Assembly: GCF_020037015.1 (NCBI RefSeq)
Contig: NZ_JAIQDE010000029.1
Coordinates: 61,689 to 125,688 of the forward strand
DNA length: 64,000 nucleotides
Direction: 5' to 3'
Source: Corallococcus sp. AS-1-6
Lineage (GTDB): Bacteria > Myxococcota > Myxococcia > Myxococcales > Myxococcaceae
Shown: positions 1 to 8,817 of the stretch, piece by piece
How positions within the stretch are numbered: the stretch's first letter is position 1
How the letters are laid out: every line of letters starts with the position of its first letter
Made by a program: the position numbers and the translations under genes
The notes under the pieces: generated by a model
What the model was told of the DNA's origin: nothing
The model's database searches: none
The model's input: the letters and a program-made list of their open reading frames with translations, nothing else

Positions 1-625
1 TCTCCGCCAGGCTCACGTACGGCGTGGGCCCGTCCGAATACAGCCGCATCCGCTGGAGCGGGCCGTCCTCGCCATTGCGCAGCTCCACCAGCGGGCCTCG
101 CAGCGTGACGATGGGCGCTCCCACCTCCTTCAACAGCGGCCCGTCATGGGGGCGCAGCACCGGGTACGGCCGCAGGTGCAGCGTCACCTCCGGACCGGAC
201 AGGTGCTCCCACTGGAGGAACACCGTGTCCTCGCCATGCACCATCACGCAGCGGCGCCTCAGCCGCGCACGCCCCACCGCGTACTCCCAGACGGGAATCA
301 GCCCCTCCAGGTGGAAGTGCCGCAGGTGCCTCGCGCCGTCCTCCCACGCGCCGTCGTCGTGCTCCTCGGACGTGAGCCGGTAGCGCTCCCCGTCCACCAG
401 CGCCGTCTCCTCCAGCCTGGCCATCAGCACCGTGCGCCCCAGCTTCTCCATCGTGGGGATGAACAGGCCGTGGTAGCGGCGCGTGTTGCAGCCCACCACC
501 GTGCCGGAGGCGTAGCCTCCTCGGCCATTGGTCAGGAGCCACTCGTGGTGCACGCTGTCGCTGAAGTCGGCGCCGTCCGGGAAGTCGAACGACAGGCGGG
601 GCAGGGCAGGGGCTGGTTCATTCAC
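1..625 (-). CDS. Glycogen debranching enzyme, N-terminal part (runs off the window)
   Basis: About 208 codons are visible from a GTG at 625, preceded by a GGAGGA ribosome binding site nine bases upstream; the frame stays open to the window edge, so the C-terminus is missing. Residues 28-42 read EWLLTNGRGGYASGT and residues 48-55 TRRYHGLF. These are hallmarks of the N-terminal domain of archaeal/bacterial-type glycogen debranching enzymes (amylo-alpha-1,6-glucosidase). The catalytic (alpha/alpha)6 barrel would lie beyond position 1. The expected role is cytoplasmic removal of alpha-1,6 branches from glycogen. Family assignment is firm for the visible part; integrity of the rest cannot be judged. 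Confidence 0.85.
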   Translation of the reverse strand, partial: MNEPAPALPRLSFDFPDGADFSDSVHHEWLLTNGRGGYASGTVVGCNTRRYHGLFIPTMEKLGRTVLMARLEETALVDGERYRLTSEEHDDGAWEDGARHLRHFHLEGLIPVWEYAVGRARLRRRCVMVHGEDTVFLQWEHLSGPEVTLHLRPYPVLRPHDGPLLKEVGAPIVTLRGPLVELRNGEDGPLQRMRLYSDGPTPYVSLAE

Positions 626-915
626 GCCGTCGTCTCCTCCGCTCCCGTCTCCCTGGGCGGAGACGCGCGGGAAAGGGTAGGAAGCAGGAATCCGTCGGAC
701 ATCGCCCTCGCGGAGAGGTTGCTCATGCAGGCCCGCGCCACAAAGCGCATCCCCCGGCCCCGGGGCTCGAGGGGAGGACAGCCGGGCAGCCAGGCCCTCG
801 ACGCCAGCGCGAGCGCGCTGGAGTCCCTTCACGCAAAACCCTTGCGACCGTCCCCAGGGGACCGCACTTCACCCAGAGCCTTCGGGCGCGCCCCGATTTC
901 CCGAGGAGACACGCC

Positions 916-2472
916 GTGGCCATCGTGAAGTCGTCGGGCATCAGCGGCCGGCAGCACAACCTCGCTGAACAGGTCTTCTCCCGCGCCGCGGGCGCACCGC
1001 TCGTGCCGGGCAACGACGTGCGCCTGCTGCGCGACGCGCGCGAGAACTACCCCGCGTGGCTGAGCGCCATCCAGCAGGCCCAGCGCTCCATCCTCTTCGA
1101 GAACTACATCATCGAAGACGATGACGTGGGCCGCGCCTTCGCGGACGCGCTGGCCGCCCGCGCCCGCGACGGCGTGCAGGTCCGCGTCCTCTATGACTGG
1201 CTGGGCTGCCAGGGCCCCGCGTCCCGCCGCTACTGGCGCTTCCTGCGCGACGCGGGCGTGGAGGTGCGCTCGTTCAATCCCTTCCAGTTCGACCGGCCCC
1301 TGGCGTGGCTGGGCCGCAACCACCGCAAGACGCTCACCGTGGACGGCGAGGTGGGCTTCGTCTCCGGCCTGTGCGTGAGCCACAAGTGGGTGGGCGACGC
1401 CCAGAAGGGCGTGGCCCCGTGGCGCGACACCGGCCTGGAGATTCGCGGCCCCGCCGTGGCGGACCTGGTGCGCGCCTTCGCCCAGGGGTGGAGCACCGTG
1501 GGCCCTCCGCTGGACGAGGAGGGCTGCCTGTCCGCTCGCGCCTCCCAGCCCATGGGCGACGTGTCCCTGCGCGTGGTGGCCGGCGTGCCCTGGAGCGCGG
1601 GCCTCTTCCGCGTGGACCAGCTCATCGCGTCGCTCGCGCGCAAGCGGCTGTGGCTCACCGACGCGTACTTCGTGGGCACCGCCACCTATGTCCAGGCGCT
1701 CCGGGCCGCGTCTCGCGACGGCGTGGACGTGCGGCTGCTCGTGCCCGGCAGCAGCGACATCCCCGCGCTGCGCCCGCTCACCCAGGCCGGCTACCGCCCG
1801 CTGCTGGAGGCCGGCATCCGCGTCTATGAATGGAACGGCACCATGCTCCACGCCAAGACGGCGGTGGCGGATGGCACCTGGGCGCGCGTCGGCTCCTCCA
1901 ACCTCAACCCCGCCAGTTGGCTGGGCAACTCCGAGATCGACGTCGCCGTGGAGGACGCCCCCTTCGCCCGGTGCATGGAGGACATGTACCTCCAGGACCT
2001 GGAGCACGCGACGGAGGTGGTGCTCAGCGGAAGGGAGCGCCGCCTGGTCGCAGCGCCCGCGCTGCCTCGCGCGCGAAGGGGGGCTCCCGGACGGCGGGGC
2101 AGCATGAGCCGCGCGGCCGCGGGCGCGGTGCGCCTGGGCAACACCGTGGGCGCCGCCGTCACCAACCACCGCGAGCTGGGCCGCACCGAATCCAAGGTCG
2201 TCTTCGGCGCGGGCGTGGTGCCGCTGGCCCTGGCGGGCGTGGCGCTCTACTGGCCCCACGTCGTGGCCGTGCCGGCGGCGCTCCTGGGGGCGTGGGCCGG
2301 CATCGCCTTGTGGAGCCGGGCCCTGCGCCTGCGCCGCCAGGAGGCCCAGGGCACCGAACAGCAGCCGCTGCCGGAGCAGGAGGTGCCGCCCCAGGCCGCC
2401 GTCCCGGAGCCGCCCGCGCTGCCGGAGGCGCACGCCTCCCACGCTCCGGAGGCCGGGCCCCGCCAGCCTTGA
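916..2472 (+). CDS. Phospholipase D family protein, cardiolipin synthase-like
   Basis: 518 aa from a GTG start with GAGGAG at 903-908. Two HKD catalytic motifs are intact: HRKTLTVD at residues 136-143 and HAKTAVAD at about 312-319, each followed by the usual Gly/Ser/Asn element (GSSNLNPAS after the second). This is the architecture of bacterial cardiolipin synthases and related phosphatidyltransferases, which join two phosphatidylglycerol molecules or hydrolyse phosphodiesters. Unlike classical ClsA, there are no N-terminal membrane segments; instead a hydrophobic stretch lies near residues 430-475, followed by a Glu/Pro/Ala-rich tail. That tail-anchored layout fits membrane-associated lipid synthesis, but substrate is inferred from family only. 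Confidence 0.85.
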   Translation: MAIVKSSGISGRQHNLAEQVFSRAAGAPLVPGNDVRLLRDARENYPAWLSAIQQAQRSILFENYIIEDDDVGRAFADALAARARDGVQVRVLYDWLGCQGPASRRYWRFLRDAGVEVRSFNPFQFDRPLAWLGRNHRKTLTVDGEVGFVSGLCVSHKWVGDAQKGVAPWRDTGLEIRGPAVADLVRAFAQGWSTVGPPLDEEGCLSARASQPMGDVSLRVVAGVPWSAGLFRVDQLIASLARKRLWLTDAYFVGTATYVQALRAASRDGVDVRLLVPGSSDIPALRPLTQAGYRPLLEAGIRVYEWNGTMLHAKTAVADGTWARVGSSNLNPASWLGNSEIDVAVEDAPFARCMEDMYLQDLEHATEVVLSGRERRLVAAPALPRARRGAPGRRGSMSRAAAGAVRLGNTVGAAVTNHRELGRTESKVVFGAGVVPLALAGVALYWPHVVAVPAALLGAWAGIALWSRALRLRRQEAQGTEQQPLPEQEVPPQAAVPEPPALPEAHASHAPEAGPRQP

Positions 2473-2611
2473 GGTGAAGGGAAGGGCAGGGCCTGGAAAC
2501 GAAGAGGGCCCACGGGCCGGCAGCGGGTGGAAGCAGGGCTTCCCACTCCGCTGAGCCGGCCCGAAGGCCCTGTGATTCCTACAGCGCTTCAGACCGCGCT
2601 GGCGTGTGGCG

Positions 2612-2803
2612 CTACGCCTGCTTCGCGACCCCCGTGGGCTCCGCCGCCTTGCCGCTCAAGAGCGAGCTGCCGCCGTACAGGGCCAGGCCCACCATGCCCA
2701 GCACGCCCGCCTCGACGCCGCCGCCCAGCGAGGCTCCCATCAGCCCCACGATGCTGGTTCCGAGCATGAAGACCACCCCCACCGCCCCTGCCACCTTGCC
2801 CAT
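2612..2803 (-). CDS. Small hydrophobic membrane protein
   Basis: 63 aa from an ATG at 2803 preceded by a GAGGGGG-type ribosome binding site. An in-frame upstream extension to 2863 lacks support. The protein begins with a short basic segment and is then almost entirely small hydrophobic residues (Gly, Ala, Val, Leu), consistent with two membrane-spanning helices joined by a glycine-rich turn. No family recognised. It converges with the phospholipase D gene and faces away from the exo operon. Confidence 0.6.
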   Translation of the reverse strand: MGKVAGAVGVVFMLGTSIVGLMGASLGGGVEAGVLGMVGLALYGGSSLLSGKAAEPTGVAKQA

Positions 2804-3103
2804 CCGCTGTCCCCCTCTGGACTGAATTGGTCCCCTGAAACAGTACCGCTGTCCGACGCCCATACCCTTATCAAGTCCCGTGCCAGGGCTTTGGCACGGG
2901 TGCCCCAGAGGGAGCCCGGAAGTGCGAGGAAGGTACGGGGCTCACGTTGGGCAAAGGTCTTCCACCCCGTGGAAGCGATCGGCAGAAAGCACAGGGGCGA
3001 ACACCGGGGTAGGACCGGAATTTTTCCCGGATGCGCCCAGGTGCGCCTGATGTGGCACGCCGTAACCCACTGCATTCCAAGGGATTTCCCTCCCCCCAAG
3101 CGC

Positions 3104-3119
3104 TGGCACACGCGCTGCT
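3104..3119 (+). promoter_or_regulatory. Sigma-54 (-24/-12) promoter for the exo operon
   Basis: The sequence TGGCACACGCGCTGCT matches the sigma-54 consensus TGGCACG-N4-TTGCA, with the essential GG and GC dinucleotides exactly 10 bases apart. It sits 91 bases upstream of the exoA ATG, predicting a start site near 3131. The 2804-3210 gap between genes holds no other convincing coding sequence. Sigma-54 promoters need an NtrC-like enhancer-binding activator; in M. xanthus the exo operon is developmentally activated, and I recall the activator Nla6 being implicated. No activator site was identified here. Confidence 0.7.
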
Positions 3120-3210
3120 AGGAGCCTCCGCCAGAAGCGAACCACCCGGCCCTTCAGGGCGTGTGAACGGTGGATCGCGCGGAACATCAGTGAACGAAGG
3201 AGAGCGGAAG

Positions 3211-3780
3211 ATGGGAATGCGGCGCACGGGGTTCTGGACGGTGATGGGGATGCTCCTCCTGTCGGGTTGTGCTCACCAGCAGACGCTGAAGGTCGACAAC
3301 GCGGATCAGCCGTACCGCATCGGCCGCGAGGACGTGCTCGACGTGAGCGTGTGGCGCGACCAGGAGCTGTCGCGCACGGTGCCGGTGCGCCCCGACGGCT
3401 ACATCTCCATTCCGATGGTGGGCGAGATTGAGGCCGCGGGCAAGACGCCCACGGAGCTGGCCGAGGCGCTCAAGACGGGCCTGTCGCCGTACGTGCAGGA
3501 GCCGCGCGTGACGGTCATCGTCCGCGAGGTGAACAGCAGCCGCGTCTTCGTCACGGGAGAGGTGGCCCACCCGGGCGCCTACCCGCTGCGCGGCCGCGTG
3601 TCCCTGCTGCAGGCCATCGCGCTGGCCGGCGGCTTCACGGACTTCGCCAACTCCGACGGCATCGTCGTCATCCGCACGGACGGCAAGGGCGGGCAGATCC
3701 CGGTGCGCTACAGCGACCTGGTCTCCCCGGACGGCGAGAGCGTCATCCTGCGGCCGGGTGACACCGTCGTCGTCCCGTGA
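3211..3780 (+). CDS. exoA: ExoA, polysaccharide export (Wza/OPX-type) lipoprotein
   Basis: 189 aa from ATG 3211, behind the purine-rich AAGGAGAGCGGAAG. It has a signal peptide with lipobox LLSGC, a polysaccharide-export domain (residues ~35-105, with the conserved YRIGREDVLDVSVWRD segment) and an SLBB domain (~110-185). It is about half the length of E. coli Wza (379 aa) and lacks the C-terminal helix that crosses the outer membrane. It therefore probably forms a periplasmic collar feeding a separate beta-barrel, for which the next gene is the obvious candidate. First gene of the spore-coat operon; M. xanthus exoA (fdgA) is needed for spore coat export. Confidence 0.9.
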   Translation: MGMRRTGFWTVMGMLLLSGCAHQQTLKVDNADQPYRIGREDVLDVSVWRDQELSRTVPVRPDGYISIPMVGEIEAAGKTPTELAEALKTGLSPYVQEPRVTVIVREVNSSRVFVTGEVAHPGAYPLRGRVSLLQAIALAGGFTDFANSDGIVVIRTDGKGGQIPVRYSDLVSPDGESVILRPGDTVVVP

Positions 3781-3860
3781 AGCGGGACGGGCGCGCGGAC
3801 GGCAAGGACAGACATCGGGAAGCAGCGAACGTGGGCGTGGGTCAGGACGGGAGGGCGGCG

Positions 3861-5009
3861 GTGAGGGGCAACTGGAAGCGAGCAGTGATTGCGGGCTGTC
3901 TCATCGCCGCGCCGGCCGCGCAGGCGGCCACCATCCTGGAGCCGCGCCTGCGCCTCACGGCGGAGGAGCGCTTCGACAATGACATCCGTCTGGGCGGAGC
4001 CGGCACCAACGGGCAGTTCATGACGAAGCTGTCCCCGCGGCTGGGCCTGGACGTGAAGAACGAGCAGTTGACGCTCGAGTCCTTCTACGCCACGGACCTG
4101 CTCGCGCGGCACGGCTCCGGGACGACGACGGTGGACCACCGCGCGGGAGTGGGCTTCCGGGACGTGCTGTCCCGGCGGCTGCGGCTGGACGCCAGCGCGC
4201 GGGTGTTCCGCGTCACCGACCCCACGTCGCTGCCGCGCGACGGTCTGGCGCGCTCCACGGCGCCCACCTTCTATGCGCAGACGAAGGTGGGCATCACGGG
4301 GCGCGTCACCGAGCGCATGGACGTGCGCGGCAACTACATGTTCGAGGCGACGCGCATCATCGAGCCGGGGCGGGTGGCGGGCTATGCGCACACCCCGTCC
4401 GTGGAGCTGTGGTACCGCACCACGCGCCGGCTGTCCCTGGGCGCCGAGTACCGCTACCAGGGCTTCCTGTACGACCAGGACTACAGCCAGGCGCATGGCG
4501 CTTCCGCGGCCCTGCGCTACCGGCTGACGCGGCCCACCACGCTCACCGTCCGGGGCGGGCCGGTGCGCTACATGCCGTCGGACGCGTCGCGCGGCGGGTG
4601 GCTGCCCCGCGTGGCGCTGGAGCTGGTGCGCGAGGGCGAGCGCAGTGACTTCGGCTTCGCCATCGGTCACGACCTGGTGGGCGCGAGCGGTTTCTCCGGC
4701 GCGGTGTGGGCGGACTACGCGTCGGTGATGGGGGCGCATCGTTTCTCGCAGAAGCTGTCCGCCTTCGGGGCGGCCAGCTTCTTCCGGAACGGCACGGCGC
4801 CCGATGAGAACTACACGCAGTGGCGCAACACCACGAACGTGTCGCAGGGCTATGCGGTGGGTGGAGGCGTCGAGTACCGGCTGAGCCGGAAGCTGGCGCT
4901 GCAGGGCGCGTTCGACCGCATCGCGCAGGTGGGTGCGGCGGATGTCGCTGGGGCGGGGGACCTGACACGCAACGTGTTCGCCCTCCGTCTGGTCATGACA
5001 GCTTGGTAG
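3861..5009 (+). CDS. exoB: ExoB, outer-membrane beta-barrel porin of the spore-coat export system
   Basis: 382 aa from a GTG at 3861 with GGGAGGG five bases upstream, which places a clean signal peptide (RAVIAGCLIAAPAAQA) at the N-terminus. An earlier in-frame GTG at 3777 overlaps the exoA stop but would put 28 charged residues before the signal, so it is less likely. The mature protein is rich in alternating polar/aromatic strands and ends in a short hydrophobic strand with a terminal Trp, typical of outer-membrane barrels. Its position after a truncated OPX protein fits the M. xanthus porin (called WzpS/ExoB) thought to complete the export channel. Confidence 0.8.
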   Translation: MRGNWKRAVIAGCLIAAPAAQAATILEPRLRLTAEERFDNDIRLGGAGTNGQFMTKLSPRLGLDVKNEQLTLESFYATDLLARHGSGTTTVDHRAGVGFRDVLSRRLRLDASARVFRVTDPTSLPRDGLARSTAPTFYAQTKVGITGRVTERMDVRGNYMFEATRIIEPGRVAGYAHTPSVELWYRTTRRLSLGAEYRYQGFLYDQDYSQAHGASAALRYRLTRPTTLTVRGGPVRYMPSDASRGGWLPRVALELVREGERSDFGFAIGHDLVGASGFSGAVWADYASVMGAHRFSQKLSAFGAASFFRNGTAPDENYTQWRNTTNVSQGYAVGGGVEYRLSRKLALQGAFDRIAQVGAADVAGAGDLTRNVFALRLVMTAW

Positions 5010-5046
5010 GCAACCTTTGAGAGCTACGAGGATGGAGGAGCGGATC

Positions 5047-6456
5047 ATGGAGCGTGGGATGACGGCGGACCAGTTGCTTTCGGCGCTGTGGCGCCGCAAG
5101 GCCCTGGTGGGGGCGATCGCTGCAGCAATCTTCGTGTTGGGTGCGGCCATCGTGATGACCCGGCCGAGCATTTATGAAGCGTCCGTGGTGGTGCGCGTGG
5201 AGCCGCAGCGCCCCGGCGAGGAGATGGTCCAGCGCACGGTGAGCGAGCTCATCGAGCAGCGGCTCGTCACCGTCCGCCAGGAGCTGCTGGCGCGGCCGGT
5301 GCTCCAGAAGGCCATCGAGGAGATGAACCTCTACCCGGAGCTGGTGTCCGACAAGGGCATCGAGGCGGCGGTGGAGCAGATGCGCAAGGACCTCACCGTG
5401 CGCGTCGAGGGTGAGACGGCCTTCGAGCTCACCTACGCGGGCCGCGACCCGCAGGTGGTGGCGCAGGTGGCCAACCGCCTGCCGGCCATCTTCTCCGAGG
5501 AGACGCTGAAGATCCGCCAGGCGCAGGCGGCCCGCGCCACGGACCTCTTCAACGAGGAGATGGTCTCCATGGGCAAGGCCGTGTCCTCCTGGGAGACGAA
5601 GATCTCCAAGTTCAAGGTGGACCACCTGGGCGAGCTGCCCGAGCAGATGGAGATGAACATGCGCGGCCTGGAGCGCATCAGCGCCCAGTTGCAGACGAAG
5701 TCCGAGGAGCTGCGCACGGCCGAGGCGCGCCGCTCCGACCTGGCCCGCGCCCGCAACGCCGCGGACAGCGAGGCGGGCCGGCTGGAGGCCACGGAGAGCG
5801 GCCTGTCCCGCACCCTCACGCAGGCCAAGACGCAGTGGACGCCGGACCACCCGGAGGTGAAGCGGATGGAGCGTGAGCTCAACGACATCAGCGCCCAGCG
5901 CAAGGACGCCGAGGGCCGCATGTTCGCCGAGCGCAACGAGCGCACCCGCGTGGCCACGCTCATCACCAACATCCAGAAGGACATCGTGGACCTCCAGAAG
6001 CAGGCCGAGGCGTACCAGGCGCGGCTGAACAACACCCCGCGCTGGGCCCAGGAGCTGGCGGTCATGAACCGGGACTACGAGATCGCCCGCACCAAGTACC
6101 AGAGCGTGGTGAGCCGCAAGGTGGAGGCGGAGATCGCCCAGGAGCTGGAGGCCAAGAGCGCCAAGAGCCTGTTCAATGTCATCTCGCCCGCCGGGGTGCC
6201 TTCCTCGCCTGCTCGCCCGGACCGCATGACGGGCCTGCTCATCGCCGCCCTGGTGGCCCTGGCGCTGGGCGTCCTCACCGGCACCGTCCTGGAGATGCGC
6301 GACGACAGCCTGCGCGACGGCACGGAGGTCCGCGAGCGCCTGACGCTGCCGGTCCTGGCGGTGGTCCCGAACATGCAAGGCAAGACGGAGAAGCGGATTC
6401 TGATGCCAATGGCTGGGAGCAAGAACAGCGTCTCCTCGCCTACTTCCCTGAACTAA
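5047..6456 (+). CDS. exoC: ExoC, Wzc-like chain-length determinant (polysaccharide co-polymerase)
   Basis: 469 aa from ATG 5047, chosen because GGAGGAG lies six bases upstream; ATG 5032 is an alternative. Wzz architecture is clear: a transmembrane helix near residues 18-38, a long periplasmic Glu/Lys/Arg-rich coiled coil (~150-330), and a second helix (~393-415) preceded by the proline-rich SPAGVPSSPARPDRM motif. The cytosolic tail is short and there is no kinase domain; the kinase is the next gene, so the Wzc function is split as in Gram-positive CapA/CapB systems. It should control polymer length and couple synthesis to export. Confidence 0.9.
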   Translation: MERGMTADQLLSALWRRKALVGAIAAAIFVLGAAIVMTRPSIYEASVVVRVEPQRPGEEMVQRTVSELIEQRLVTVRQELLARPVLQKAIEEMNLYPELVSDKGIEAAVEQMRKDLTVRVEGETAFELTYAGRDPQVVAQVANRLPAIFSEETLKIRQAQAARATDLFNEEMVSMGKAVSSWETKISKFKVDHLGELPEQMEMNMRGLERISAQLQTKSEELRTAEARRSDLARARNAADSEAGRLEATESGLSRTLTQAKTQWTPDHPEVKRMERELNDISAQRKDAEGRMFAERNERTRVATLITNIQKDIVDLQKQAEAYQARLNNTPRWAQELAVMNRDYEIARTKYQSVVSRKVEAEIAQELEAKSAKSLFNVISPAGVPSSPARPDRMTGLLIAALVALALGVLTGTVLEMRDDSLRDGTEVRERLTLPVLAVVPNMQGKTEKRILMPMAGSKNSVSSPTSLN

Positions 6457-6492
6457 TTGCCGCCCCCATACGGAAAGGATTGGAGAACTCAG

Positions 6493-7230
6493 ATGGATTC
6501 GACGATGGAGCGGGCCGGTAACTTCCTCCCCCGCGTGGACGACAGCGCGGCTTCCTCGAACGCGGTGGACCGCCGGGTGGTGACGCTCACGGCCCCTGCT
6601 TCCGCGGCCGCCGAGCAGTACCGCAGCCTGTACTACCGCCTGGAGCGGATGCGCGAGCAGCGCCCGATGAAGGTGGTGGCGCTCACCTCCGCGATGCCCG
6701 GCGAGGGCAAGACGGTGACGAGCGTGAACCTGGCCCTGGCCGCCGCCCGGGCGAACCCGGAGCGCCGCATCCTGCTGGTGGACGCGGACCTGCGCCGGGG
6801 GCAGGTGGCCCCCACGCTGGGCATGCGCAACAAGCAGGGCCTGGCGGAGCTGCTGGCCGGTGAGTGCGACGTGCGCGACGTGGTGCGCCGCTTCAACTCC
6901 ACGCGCCTAGCCGTCATCCCCGCCGGCGCCACGCCGGAGGAGAGCACCCAGGTGCTGGCGAGCGCCCGCATGAAGCAGTTCCTCAAGGCGGTGCGCGAGG
7001 GCTTCGACGAGGTGTACGTGGACCTGCCGCCCACGCTGCCGTTCGCGGACGCGGCCATCCTGGGCCACCAGATGGACGGCGTGCTGATGGTCATCCGCGC
7101 CAACGTCACCCCCTCCAAGGTGGTGAACCAGGCGGTGGAGCAGTTGGCGGGCGCGGCGCTGGTGGGCTGCGTGCTCAACGGGGCGGAGGTGAACGCGACC
7201 CCGTACCTGAAGAACTACGTGAAGAAGTAG
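6493..7230 (+). CDS. exoD: ExoD/BtkA, bacterial tyrosine kinase
   Basis: 245 aa from ATG 6493, with GGATTGGAG upstream. It shows the BY-kinase P-loop signatures: Walker A SAMPGEGKT (~70-78), Walker A' ILLVDADLRRGQ (~95-106) and Walker B-like VYVDLPP (~175-181). The C-terminus is short and contains two tyrosines (YLKNYVKK), fewer than the tyrosine clusters of E. coli Wzc. It would be activated by the cytosolic tail of ExoC and cycle phosphorylation during polymer synthesis. The M. xanthus counterpart BtkA autophosphorylates on tyrosine and is needed for mature spores. Confidence 0.88.
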   Translation: MDSTMERAGNFLPRVDDSAASSNAVDRRVVTLTAPASAAAEQYRSLYYRLERMREQRPMKVVALTSAMPGEGKTVTSVNLALAAARANPERRILLVDADLRRGQVAPTLGMRNKQGLAELLAGECDVRDVVRRFNSTRLAVIPAGATPEESTQVLASARMKQFLKAVREGFDEVYVDLPPTLPFADAAILGHQMDGVLMVIRANVTPSKVVNQAVEQLAGAALVGCVLNGAEVNATPYLKNYVKK

Positions 7231-7341
7231 CGGTCGGTTGTCGAGGTGAGTGTTTCACGGGCCCGGACCCGCTCCTCGCGCCGATGAGGTGCGAAGGGCG
7301 GGGGGCCTGGAGCGGCGGCGGGTCGGGGTTGGAGGAGTCAC

Positions 7342-8709
7342 GTGCTTCGCGTTTTCCACCACTATTTTTCAGCCAAGAAACTGACGTTCTTCCTCGCCGA
7401 GTCCTCGGCGATCGCGCTGGCCTGTGTCGCGGGTGCCGCGGCCTGCGCGGCCCTCTTCGCGCCCCTGGGCTCCACGCCCCCGTTCGCCACGATGTGGCCG
7501 ACGCTGGTGGGGCTGGGCCTGGCCTTCGTCGTCACCTTCCAGTTCACGCTGTACCTGTTGGACCTGTACGACCTGCGCATCGCGGCCGAGGACCGCACGC
7601 GCGGCTACCGCTTCCTCAAGGCCGCGGGCGTCACCGCGATGGTGGCGGGCGGCGTGATGCTCCTCCTGCCGCTGGCCCTGCCGGTGGTGCTGCCCCCCGG
7701 GACGCTGCTGGGCGGCGCGATGGGCGCCCTGGCCGGCACGCTGGTGGTGCGCGTGTCCATCCGGGCGCTGGTGGGTGAGCCCGACGCGGTGCTCATCGTG
7801 GGGGATGGCCTCAAGGCCCGCGCGGTGGCCAGCGCGATTGAAGATGGCGGCGAGGGGTCCTTCCGCGTGGTGGCCCTGGTGGAGCCGCGCAAGGTGGAGG
7901 AGCCGCTGGACGCGATGGCGGCGCGCCTCAACGCCTCCTACGTGGTGCAGGCCGCGGACGACATGCGCGGCGCCAACTGGGTGGACTCGCTGTTGCGCTG
8001 CCGGCTGGACGGGCGGCGGGTGTACGACGCGGCGGGCTTCTGCGAGCGCGTGCTGCGCCGCATCCCGGTGCAGTTCCTGCGCGCCAGCGACTTCGCCTTC
8101 GCGGATGAGATGACGGTGTCGCCCCTGCGCCGGGCCTTCAAGCGCGTGTTCGACGTGGCGGTGGCGTCGCTGCTCCTGCTGCTGGCGTCGCCCTTCCTGG
8201 TGCTGGTGGCGCTGGCCATCAAGCTGGACTCCAAGGGCCCCGTCTTCTACCGGCAGGACCGCGTGGGCCTGGGCGGCAAGGCGTACCCGCTCTGGAAGTT
8301 CCGCAGCATGCGCACCGACGCGGAGAAGAACGGCGCGGTGTGGGCGCGCTCCAACGACGACCGCGTCACGCGGGTGGGCAAGTTCATCCGCAAGACGCGC
8401 ATCGATGAGATTCCGCAGGTGTTCAACGTGCTGCTGGGCCACATGAGCTTCGTGGGCCCCCGGCCGGAGCGCCCGGTGTTCACCGAGCAGCTCAAGCAGC
8501 AGATTCCGTTCTACGGCGTGCGCGAGGCGGTGAAGCCGGGCATCACGGGCTGGGCGCAGATCCGCTACCCCTACGGGGCCTCGGTGGAGGACGCGCGCAA
8601 CAAGCTGGAGTTCGACCTGTACTACGTGAAGAACGGGTCGCTGTTCCTGGACGTCGGCATCATCTTCCACACGGTCCGGCACGTGCTGCTGGGACGAGGG
8701 GCGCGGTAA
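7342..8709 (+). CDS. exoE: ExoE, polyisoprenyl-phosphate hexose-1-phosphate transferase (priming transferase)
   Basis: 455 aa from GTG 7342 with GGAGGA nine bases upstream. There are four N-terminal membrane helices (~10-145), a Rossmann-like middle region, then a fifth hydrophobic segment and the bacterial sugar transferase domain from ~265: KRVFDVAVAS, GPVFYRQDRVG, WKFRSMRTDAE, RKTRIDEIPQ, MSFVGPRPERP and KPGITGWAQ. This is the WbaP/PglC-type catalytic core that transfers a sugar-1-phosphate to undecaprenyl phosphate, the first committed step of Wzx/Wzy polymer synthesis at the inner membrane. A 111-base gap separates it from exoD. Sugar specificity cannot be read from sequence. Confidence 0.92.
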   Translation: MLRVFHHYFSAKKLTFFLAESSAIALACVAGAAACAALFAPLGSTPPFATMWPTLVGLGLAFVVTFQFTLYLLDLYDLRIAAEDRTRGYRFLKAAGVTAMVAGGVMLLLPLALPVVLPPGTLLGGAMGALAGTLVVRVSIRALVGEPDAVLIVGDGLKARAVASAIEDGGEGSFRVVALVEPRKVEEPLDAMAARLNASYVVQAADDMRGANWVDSLLRCRLDGRRVYDAAGFCERVLRRIPVQFLRASDFAFADEMTVSPLRRAFKRVFDVAVASLLLLLASPFLVLVALAIKLDSKGPVFYRQDRVGLGGKAYPLWKFRSMRTDAEKNGAVWARSNDDRVTRVGKFIRKTRIDEIPQVFNVLLGHMSFVGPRPERPVFTEQLKQQIPFYGVREAVKPGITGWAQIRYPYGASVEDARNKLEFDLYYVKNGSLFLDVGIIFHTVRHVLLGRGAR

Positions 8710-8817
8710 CCGTTCAGCAGTGGATGGGGATGACCATCCGCGGCCTCTGGTTGTCGGGGGAGGCCGGGATGCCAAGGGTGGGTAGCCATGGATTGGGATG
8801 GGCGAGGGGGTTGGCAC

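Noticed and set aside
626..915. A coding sequence in the gap between the debranching enzyme and phospholipase D genes
   Set aside because: Open frames here are short or extend from shadows of neighbours; only the two divergent ribosome binding sites are supported.
3053..3073. TGGCACGCCGTAACCCACTGCA as an alternative sigma-54 promoter for exoA
   Set aside because: The GG and GC dinucleotides are 16 bases apart rather than 10; the element at 3104-3119 has correct spacing.
3708..5171. A 487-codon antisense frame across exoB
   Set aside because: Composition is that of a reverse-frame shadow (Arg/His/Val repeats) and it crosses three real gene boundaries.
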